Assembly: GCF_019279795.1 (NCBI RefSeq)
Contig: NC_056733.1
Location: 1,419,878,656-1,419,942,655 of the forward strand
Reading direction: 5' to 3'
Source: Protopterus annectens
Lineage: Eukaryota > Chordata > Ceratodontiformes > Protopteridae
DNA length: 64,000 nt
Under the pieces are notes generated by a model. That model made no database searches and was not told the DNA's origin. It saw nothing but the letters and a program-made list of their open reading frames with translations. Both the position numbers and the translations under genes were made by a program. Shown here one piece after another: positions 55,497-64,000 of the stretch. The stretch's first letter is position 1. Every line of letters begins with the position of its first letter.

Positions 55497-57115
55497 TTCT
55501 TAGGTTCACAGGTGAAATAGCACAAAAGCCTTTACAAGCCTAGCCAATAATTTCCAAGATATGACAGTATTATATCCCCAAATATGGGATGGGGTAGTAC
55601 CAGGGTAGTAGGTCTTTGGGTTTTGGAGGCCTGAGTCATTTTATAGACTGTCTCCATCCATAAGTGACATGGCACTATGACTTCCTTTGATCTTGATGCT
55701 AAGCTTTTACTTATAAATTGAGCCACACAGAAGGATTTACTCACTACCTTAGCTACCTGGTGGTTAAAGTTTAGGTTACTATCTATCTGTGATCCTAGGT
55801 CCCTCATCACTGGATCTACTTTTATGAGTGCGCTATCAGTATAATAATTTGCAGGGATATCTGATTTACCAAAGGGTATGATTATGCATTGTTTAGGATT
55901 TAGTCTCAGACCATGGTTTTGGCACCAGTCATTTATCATTTTTAGGCCTGTTTGTAGGATGTCAACATTGTTTGGTGATTCAGTGCTTGCTTCCAGCGTA
56001 CAGTCATCATAAACGTGGTGAGCCAGAGGCTCCCAACATTGGCCTTCATTTCAAAGAAGTATACACCAAACAGGAGGGGTCCCAACACTGACCCTGTGGG
56101 ACACCGCTAGTAACAGGTTTCTTATTGGAGGTGGATTCACTATCTGGACAACTTATGTCCTGTCAGCGAGTCAGTTTGCTATCCATCTGATGATGTAGGA
56201 GTTTATGCCTAACTCAGTAAGTTTATCTATGATCCCCAAGTGGGAGATTGTGTCAAAAGCTTTGGACAGGTATAGATAATTGGTGTGTACTGTTTTACCC
56301 TCATCCATGGCCCTGATGACTTTCTCAAGGAATTCCACCAGATTAAGCAGACATGACCTCCCTTTGACAATGCCAAATTGGGTCTGGTACAGTGTTTGGA
56401 GAGTTCTTATGTTGTTATTGATCATGTCCATGATAATTCTTTCCATGGCCTTACAGATAAGACTGGTCAAGCCTATGGGTCTGTAGTTCCCTGGGTCAGT
56501 TGATGGGCCCTCCTTGTGCAAAAGGATTGTTGCAGTCCTCCACTCCTCTGAAAAAAAACATCCGGAGGCTGTGGTTAAAGAGAGTTTTTAGTGACCCTGA
56601 TAGAATCTGTTTTAAGCTATTTAGCAAGCATCCTAGAATGTTGTCAAGACCCATACAGGTCGTGTTTTTGGCTGTTGCAAGTCCAGTAAGGACCTGTTCC
56701 CTTGTAATGACCAGTAGAGGGATGCTTGCAGGTATTTCTCTGAGTATGATAGGAGTTGTGATGCCCCTCCTCTGGGACAGTAATCAAGCAGTTTCAATCC
56801 TCACCACTGCTACTTGTTAGGGAAGTTCACTTGGATCAAAAAAATAGATACGCACAGTATCTCCAGATGCAGCTCTCTGCACCAAGCACAATTTCCCTTA
56901 AGAACACACAGGGAACACACTCAGTCCTGTGGCTGGGTTACCCTATCTCTCTCCAGGCCCCAAATAAGAATCCCCACTGACACAGCTGTAGAGCTAAGTC
57001 CTCAGTCGAGTATTCCAAGCCAAGTCCTCCACCACCCTCTCTGAGAAAACAGTGCTCTGTGTCCCTGCTCTAAGTAGCTGATACACTCTTTGAGACTTGA
57101 TTTTCACACATACGT

Positions 57116-57155
<40 letters not shown>

Positions 57156-58850
57156 GGGAAAGACTGGCACAGATTTACCAGCTATGCCCCCTATGCCCAG
57201 AATATAAGGTAGATTCTGTCACCAGAACACTCTAAAGCCAGCTACTCTAAGGCTCTTACAACCTTACAAGGGTACCTAATTATACTGAGTAAAATTAATA
57301 CTAATACAAATGGTAGTGTTTGACCAATGCAGCAAGGCTTTCAGGAGCAGCCACAGTGTCGCCAAATAAATATAAGTACTCTCAAAGGTTAAAATATTAT
57401 CTAAAAGACCAGCCACAATGAAAACTTTAAATATATTTAATAATAAATAACAAAAGAACATGAAAATACTAAATATCTATTTACAATAAATACCAGAGGT
57501 TCAATCACAGGAAATATTAAAAATAACACAGATGGAAAGATTCACACAGCTACAGAAAAACAATACTTAAATAATGTCACTATATTTTCCTGACTGATCC
57601 AAAATATTACTGTGCCCTAGCTAAATTACTAGAGCAAGGCAAGATAATGTAAGTGAGTGGTCCTTCTTTTGTCAGGTTTCACAAACAGACTACTCTGAAA
57701 CTTCTATCTCATTTAGTATTAAAACATCATTTCAGTGCTGGATTACAGAATGACATCACATACATCTGGTTCTGGTTCCCACGCAACCCCCTTTACTAGA
57801 AACTGAACCAGAATCTAGCACCTATGTGTCATAATACACATGCATAGAGCTTTGCTAAGATGTGTTATAGCATCTGGAAGCTATAAAACCATTTAAAAAA
57901 CTTCCACCCTTCCAGGGTAGCAATTAGTTCACCCCTAAGGACAATACAGTAGGATTCCTAGTCCAGGTTTTCACAGATATTTTGTGTCTGGTTGCAACCA
58001 GAACTGTAAGATGCAATCTGTATTGCCTAAACCAGGAATTTAATTTCAGACTAATTTTCAAAGATAGCTGGACTGAGATTAACCTCTTCTCTTCCAGTAT
58101 CCTGTTATAATATATTTATTTCAACAGTTACACTACAGTCTGACATACAGGTGTACTTCTTTTCTGTCTAGCAGGACCCAGTGTTGGTACATTTTTAACA
58201 CAGGCAGCTCTACAAATACAGTTTTCAAAACAAACATCTGTACTAATCAGCTTGATATACAAATAACATATAATTCTTTACAGAACTCCCGCTAGCTCTG
58301 CTGGCATATGTTACTCATCTGCTGCCCTACTTCTCCTGGCATATCTGGCACTACCTCACATCATCACAGGAAGTGATGGGAGGCTTTGAACTGAACTTGT
58401 TGGCCAGCAGGTTTGTTATAGTTTCAGGCTGGGTGAAAGTGTTGCCATTCATGATTAACTCGTCACTCTGCTGAGCATTTCCCTTGAGGTTATGAACATA
58501 ATTAAAAAAAGCCTTACGGTTATCTCTCACCTGAGAGACAACCTTTGCCTCATAGTTTGCTTTGACAGATTTGACCAGCTGTTTAATTTGTTTATTTAGA
58601 CAGGTGAGTGTCTTTTTGCACTGTTTTGTCTGTCTTCTTAGCTTTGGAGAGGATTATTTTCCTTTGGTTGAATAGCATATTTATGCTAGGGGTCCATCAG
58701 GGAGGTTTATTTTTGCCAGTATTCATAGGTTTGACTCAGACAGGTACTGCCTCCTCTGTGCAGTTATGAATGTGGTTGTACAGTGTTTTTGTATACAGCT
58801 CAGAGTAGGCCTCAGTGTCATCCGGGTTCAGACAGGCTTGGAAGTATATT
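55497..58850 (-). pseudogene. CR1-type LINE (linker, RT and 3' end) on the minus strand, split by a solo LTR
   Basis: From 58850 downward the linker between endonuclease and RT is read: WTPSINMLF-like codons near 58690, then FFNYVHNLKGNAQQSDELI (about 58510-58450, compare FFNYVKNLSGNSQ in the main CR1). A Gypsy-type LTR interrupts at 58310-56775. The RT continues: LTSLICKAMERIIMDMINN (~56470), GRSCLLNLVEFLEK, YLYLSKAFDTISH (D of the first catalytic block changed to Y), the VPQG region at about 56100 in another frame, LRLNPKQCIIIPFGK, and SRSKEVIVP (~55700). After that most of the C-terminus is deleted and the 3' end follows at 55497-55560. Catalytic changes and frame breaks show it is dead. 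Confidence 0.8.
56775..58310 (-). mobile_element. Solo LTR related to the Gmr1-type family, inserted in CR1
   Basis: On the minus strand it follows the same order of words as the LTR at 8086-9532: ...tatatgg start region with TGCCAGCAGAGCTAG (about 58308), ccagctgt, ctggagag, cttaagggaaattg (about 56905-56890), tgaggattgaaactgcttga (about 56805), ending ggcatcacaactcc near 56762. Identity is ~70% by eye, so it is an older or different subfamily. It holds a (CA)n run at 57113-57152. CR1 reading continues on both sides. A duplication could not be defined. Confidence 0.68.
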
Positions 58851-59505
58851 AACTCATTACAGCTGTGTGACACCTGTAGGTGTTCCTGCAGTTATATCCT
58901 TCTGATGCCTCTAGGCATCAAATATAGCTTGTTCATATTTGCACTGATAATTTCAAAACCATGCTGCATACAAAGTATTAAAAGATTTTATCTTAAAGCC
59001 TACACAGTGACAAATACAACTGTGTTGATATTTGACCTCTGTCCAGCGCAGGTAAAAAATATTCTTGTTCGTATAATATTTATTTATTTATGTTGTTATA
59101 AATTTCATGTAATGTTAAATATCATGACAACAAGTGGAACAGACAGAGCTGCTTAGTCTTATATGAAATCTCTCAGCAGGATGAACAAAATTCTGCTAAC
59201 AGTGTGTTTGTAACTTCAGTGGTTGCTAAGATATTACAGTTGTTTACAAAATATTTCAGCTGTAATAGTTTGTGGTGAAGAGTTTGCTATTTGCACTTCT
59301 TTAGTAAACCCCAGGGTTCCAGAGATCTTTACATTTCTTTGAAAAGTAAAGACACAATTAAATTCTGTCAAAAAGCTTAGACTCCACCCATTAGAAGTTA
59401 CACTGCAAACTTCCAGAGCTACAGTGGAGGGAATGAGTTAAGCTGTCATGTCTCTCTGTTAATTTTCTATGTACATGTGGGTATATGCATGTGTTCCTCA
59501 TTATT
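58851..59505. other. No recognised feature
   Basis: No gene or repeat recognised. The open frame 58815-59156 begins within the CR1 end and carries no motif. Confidence 0.4.
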
Positions 59506-59508
59506 CAT

Positions 59509-59511
<3 letters not shown>

Positions 59512-59562
<51 letters not shown>

Positions 59563-59711
59563 TGTTACATGGTCTGCATTATAAACTAACACTTGCAAGA
59601 TCCTTTCCCTCAAAGAATAGTGCACAATGAAAATGGAGGGAGAGAGGGTCTGCATACTTATTTTAGGCAGTTGCATAGGTAAATGCCCCCAAACAATTAT
59701 ATGTAGAAGGA

Positions 59712-59786
<75 letters not shown>
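59512..59786. repeat. GT and CA microsatellites in inverted arrangement
   Basis: (GT)n at about 59510-59561 and (AC)n at about 59713-59786, ~150 bp apart. Complementary runs could pair as a long hairpin. The frames across them are artefacts. Confidence 0.95.
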
Positions 59787-59790
<4 letters not shown>

Positions 59791-60239
59791 TGCACATACA
59801 CACAGAAAGACTGGGGAGCATGCCTGCATTGCATGAATGTACTGTCAATGTCCTGACCTCCTTTTGGTGTATATGAGAATAATTAGTGCAGAGTCACTAG
59901 TAAACTACATAGCAGACAGTGCAGGCTTCCTAACCTTCTGCACTCTCACTTTAGATACTAGAACAACAAGAAGTCATCATTTTGTATGTTGTCCTCCCTT
60001 CCCAAGAGGGCAAATTTACAAATTATGCCCTACCTTCCAGGGACACAAATTTCAAGTGTTACATATTTATTTAGATTTATTAGCTGGGGTAGAGCAGTGA
60101 TCCTACATGGACCAATTCCAGGCACTGCGTAGATGTTGGAAAGAAAAGACACACAGTTTACATAGTAGAATAGTATTTAAAGAAACATAAAAATGTAGTT
60201 TTGCTTACATTACATCTTGACTGGTAGAAAAATAATCTA

Positions 60240-60290
<51 letters not shown>

Positions 60291-61324
60291 TCTCTGTATC
60301 AGCAAGATTAAGCACCACTGTCTCAATTTCTTTTTCTTCTCCACATTGCTCTCCTTTTGCAAAGATTACCTCAAAGAAATTTATTTTCAGTTTTACTTTC
60401 TTTCCTTACTTACAGCTACTGTTGATTAGAGCCTTCCCTTATTGAGGTTCCTAATTTATATTGTCACCAATTATTTTACAGCTCTGACAAGGTACTGTTA
60501 CTTTGTCTTTAATTACCCAGGTGAAATTTCTCCTTCAATTGTATTTCTCTATCTCAACACCCACCTGCTGCTTACATTTCTCCATTTCTGGGACTTTCTG
60601 TTTTAGCTTGGCAGAAAGTCTAGAATTTAGTTCAAATGATGTATTTTCCATACTTCTTAATGTTGATCTCTTGGAATATACCCTTTAAAATGAGTGATTC
60701 CTTCTCTTTAGTTCTGCAGGTCAATTCAGCTCCACTCTTTGCAGCATTTTTGGGTTGTAATCATACTTATACTCACTGCTTTGTAATATTTTCAGGCTGC
60801 AATGGCATTTCTGCTCTTTTATTTCTTTGTTTTTTGTAATGCTTCTAAGCTGTAATGGCTTGTTGTACCAGTTACTTCTTGTACTCTTTCTGGTATTATA
60901 GGTTGCAGTAAGTTCCTCCTTTCTGCAGGTTCCATTCCTTTAAGCTGCCCTGTCATAGGGGTTCATTGTGAATATCTGTTTAAACAGTATATGCTTCTCC
61001 TCTCTCTATGTCTCTAGTCACGTTATTTATTTCTTTTTTGTTTTATGTATAGGGCTTTCTAATAGTACACATTGGACTTTGCTGGATCAGTTCACTCCAA
61101 TTAATATATCTCATGGTTGTTCCACATTTTTCTAAGTTAGATGTAGCCATATCTGTAGGCAAATTCACTTGCTGGTTCTTCCCACACTGATAGGGTGGTC
61201 TATCAAAAACCTACCTACTTCCAATTGTCTCCACAATTTTCTAAAGTAGGGAAAATCTTTCCTTTTTATTATGTCACAGGTTTCATTGGGAACAGCAACA
61301 ACATGATGAATTACCTTTCCAAAC
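59787..61324. other. No recognised gene; AT microsatellite at 60245-60284
   Basis: An (AT)n run of ~40 bp lies at 60245-60284. The rest is AT-rich, with a loose repetition of (a/g)ctgtaatggc-type words between 60770 and 60910. I recognise no protein motif or named repeat. Confidence 0.45.
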
Positions 61325-63720
61325 ACCATTTTTTTTTAATTTTACATTTGTTTACTGGGAAAGTCTGACTGGACACAGGTCCATTTTCATTGGAGGCCCG
61401 GGGAGAAAAGCTCCAAACATTAATACTGTTAAAGTAGATAAAACAGTCTCATGTAAGGAAACATAGTACAATATATGTTAAAAATACATTAAAAATAGAT
61501 TACAATTGAGCATAGGTAGGCCTAGGGAGAAAAGCTCCCAACACTACTACAATTTTAAGGAGACAGAGACAGTACCTAAGAAGAAAACAGAGCCATAAAT
61601 GTTAAGAAAATATTTGAGTATAGATAGCAGAGATTAACAATGTCTAAATTTCTGGTAGTAAGCTAATACCCCTGTAAATATTTTTACAAGTGGGACTTGG
61701 GGAGCAACCTTTTGATCCTTAGCAGAATCCTAGCAACAGTGCAGTGGTATAGCCTAGCCTGGGGAGTAACATGAGCAATGCCAGTTATTAATATAGTGGG
61801 CTTTGAAAAGTTTTTTTTAAATTGTGAAGTAGAGGTGGTGGAAGTTAAGTGGCTTGGGGGTGAATTCCAGGTTCTGGCAATGGAGCAGGCAAAGAGGGCT
61901 TTACCAGCTTCATTTTTATGTTTGATGACATTTATGTGGTTCTGAGAACTAGATCTTAAGGTTCTAGTAGTGGTGTAGGGGTGAATTAGATTCTGAAGTT
62001 CAGGAGTTTTGTTGGGAAAATAGTAAAGCTTGTGAGCTATTGAGAGTTGGTTAAGTAGGAGTAGTTGGGGTAACTCAAGCCAGTTGAGTTGCTTGAGGGC
62101 TAGACAGTGATAGAATCTATGAGAAGCATCGGTAGCAAACTTGGCAGTCTTGTTGTAACAGGATTCCAATTTGTAGTTCAGTGTGGCGAAGATTAGTTAA
62201 GATAGGGGAAGCATAAAGGAGAATGGATAAGAGGTGAGTCCTTGCTAAGGTGGCTTTGGTAGGTTTAGTGATGAATTGTCTGTTCCTGTATAGGAGACCA
62301 AGCTTTTTGTTAACTTTCTTAATTGTTTGGGCTATGTGTATGTCATATTTTAGATTATTATCAATTTCAACACCTAATAGTTTTGTGTGTGTTGTTGGGG
62401 TGATGGTAAAATCATAATTTAGTGGAGGAGATCTACCAGGGCTAAAGAGAATGAGTTTGTTTTTTTTTGGATTGAGAATAAGTTTTATGTTAGTGAACTA
62501 TGCTTCTGCTAAGGAAAAGTTTTTCTGGGTTACGGTTTTTAGCTCAGGTAAGGTGGGGTAGGCACATATAATAGTGGTATCATCTACATATTGCACTACT
62601 AAGGCAGAAAGTGAGGATGAAACTATCTGGTTACGTAAACAGTGAGAATAGCAAAAGCCCTAGTATGGACCCTTGTGGGACACCTATGCCTACAGGTAGT
62701 AGGGGAGACAGTTGTTCTTGCAATAGAGCAGCCTGCTTACAGTTTGATAAGTAGTTATTGAACCAGGATATGGTGGAGGAGCTTATGTTAAGGGAAGATA
62801 GAGTTTCTAGAAGCATACTATGGTTCACCATATCAAAGGCTTTTGATAAGTCTAAAAATATTGAGGATACAAATAGTCCATTATTTCTATGGTGGTTGAC
62901 AATGTTGGTAAAGGAGAGTAGTGCCGTAGTAGTGCTATGGGAGGGTTGGAAGCTATGCTGGGATGTGGATAGCAGGTCATTCTTAAGGAGGTACTGCATT
63001 AGTTGGGAATGAACTACTTTCTCTAATATTTGTGATAGAGGTAGTTGGTAAGCTTAAGGGACTTATCCCCTTTGTGTAGTGGTATAATATGTGATATTTT
63101 CCAGGAGTGAGGTACTTTACTTTCTGATATTGAACTATTTATAAGAATGGACACTGGACAGGTTATAGCTTCAGCTGTTATTTGAAGGAAGTCTGCAGGT
63201 AGATTGTCAGCTGCTAGAGTGGTTGGTTTTAGTTTTTTGAGGAGTTTCACAATTGTATTAGTGTGGACTGAGTTCAGGGAAAAACTGGAGGACTTGTTTG
63301 TTGTACTGAAGTGGGTAGGGTCTGTGTACGTAAGGGGCTACTAGCAGTATTTTGAGTGTTGGCTAGGGCTTGGACTGTTTCAGTAACGAATTTGTTAAAT
63401 TGGGTGGGGATATTGTCATGGTTGTTTGGTAATACAGGGGTAGGAGTGGTTGATTTACCTGGGTGCAGTAAAGTATTTATAGTGGCCCAGAATTTTTGAG
63501 AGTTGTGAGCATATTTTTCTTGTATGGTTATATGGTAATTAGTTTTGTCACTTTTTATTAGTTTTTTAGCTTTGTTGCAGAGTTCAAGATAAATCTGTCT
63601 CAAGGTGGTGTTTTTTTTTGTTTGTGGAATTGTGCTCAGGCTTTGTCCCTTTCTTTCATTATGGTTTTAGTATCTTTTGTTAGCTGTGTGAGTAATGGGA
63701 TACTGCCTCTTATCAGTATG
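61325..63720 (-). mobile_element. Family-A LINE copy 4, 5'-truncated
   Basis: On the minus strand: partial ORF (63720 to 61684), 3' UTR, then the terminal hairpin (61414-61357) and a short A/T-rich tail. A second hairpin-like ggagcttttctcccTAGGCC lies 125 bp upstream (61545-61523), so the end module is duplicated in this copy. The 5' edge is in the linker between endonuclease and RT. Confidence 0.82.
61684..63720 (-). pseudogene. Reverse transcriptase of family-A LINE copy 4, frameshifted
   Basis: Starts in the linker (LTKDTKTIMKERDKAWAQFH, about 63690-63630), continues LCNKAKKLIKSDKTNYH, KFWATINTLLHPGKS (63603-63274), then LLKKLKPTTLAADNLPADFL and PHSWKISHIIPLHKGDKS (63250-63060). After a frame change: IFLDLSKAFDMVNHSMLL (first catalytic D, ~62860), GIGVPQGSILGLLLFSLFT (~62690), a frame change, QYVDDTT (catalytic YADD changed to YVDD, ~62590), LILNPKKNKLILFSP, KLLGVEIDNNLKYDIHI, and the C-terminal LKQLNWLELPQLLLLNQLS (~62090). 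Ends at 61684. Four or more breaks, so dead. Confidence 0.85.
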
Positions 63721-64000
63721 AAAGCATATAACGTCTACTGCTTTGTGAGTAATAACTAACAACTTGGGTTGTATAATATTTATCTTGTATAAGATTACCA
63801 CACTGCCTGAGCTTAACAGCTCTTGCATTTCTCTGCCATCAGTTAAGACACTGCACTTCATTTTGCAGCAGGGCAGTTAACAGAATGCAGTTTTATTCAT
63901 CATAGTAAATATTTTCTCACATTCCACAGGCAAGGTGTCACAAGTAGCATGGCTTTCAGAGATAATAGCTTTTACAGTTTTTAAAGTATTATAGTCATTA
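63721..64000. other. No recognised feature at the window end
   Basis: Flank of the last LINE. No motif or repeat is seen. Confidence 0.4.

Noticed and set aside
58815..59156. 113-codon ORF downstream of the CR1 linker
   Set aside because: It starts inside antisense CR1 sequence and has no domain or composition typical of coding DNA.

Overview
This window looks like intergenic or intronic DNA from a vertebrate with a large, transposon-rich genome. I see no host protein-coding gene, functional RNA gene or bacterial feature. The mix of elements (CR1-type LINEs with an esterase ORF1, L2/Rex1-type LINEs, an L1/Tx1-type LINE, Penelope-like elements with GIY-YIG domains, a Gmr1-type Gypsy element, hAT-like elements, MITEs and a tRNA-derived SINE) fits a non-amniote vertebrate such as a lungfish, salamander or caecilian. 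The species is inference; the sequence does not name it.

Layout. 672-8067: a long L2/Rex1-type LINE (family A), with a repeated 5' UTR, a 1102-codon ORF2 broken by a single stop, and a hairpin plus AATA-type 3' tail. 8086-16134: a decayed Gypsy element with ~1.45 kb LTRs and the domain order gag-PR-IN-RT-RNase H (Gmr1 type); its 3' LTR holds a LINE 3' fragment and is cut by a CR1 fragment (16132-17511). 17790-18745: ancient CR1 ORF1/EN relic. 18995-19940 and 33485-34400: two copies of an unnamed ~0.9 kb repeat containing a tRNA-derived SINE. 19975-23170: second family-A LINE, with a 63-bp minisatellite of ~27 units in its 3' UTR. 23405-24806: Penelope-like relic with inverted ends. 26330-31890: an L1/Tx1-like LINE relic whose RT gene holds a 43-bp minisatellite and which was then hit by a MITE, a hAT element and a second MITE. 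31888-33140: CR1 fragment on the minus strand, abutting a palindromic Penelope end.

35018-48020 is a deep nest: a minus-strand family-A LINE interrupted by a nearly full-length CR1 (35301-47695). The CR1 5' UTR carries ~626-bp promoter monomers that hold two further CR1 fragments, and its ORF1 esterase is split by a 4.4 kb inverted Penelope dimer with a 15-bp target-site duplication. 48063-48671 is a MITE with an 8-bp duplication. 48860-50350 is an ancient CR1. 50880-52300 may be a second, faint Gypsy relic. 53860-55058 is a solo LTR of the Gmr1-type family. 55497-58850 is a minus-strand CR1 with a related solo LTR inside it. 61325-63720 is a minus-strand family-A LINE. Dinucleotide microsatellites are scattered throughout.

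The repeats work as a parasite community, not an operon. Autonomous LINEs (families A, B and L1-like) supply RT and endonuclease. Family-A copies of very different length keep the same terminal hairpin, which suggests it is the RT recognition site. Penelope ends carry hammerhead-ribozyme-like cores. The points I find most worth checking are the hammerhead-like cores in three Penelope lineages, the minisatellite that arose inside an RT catalytic-domain motif, the conserved LINE 3' hairpin, the degenerate 2A-like motif, and the two MITEs that share a core but have different terminal repeats.
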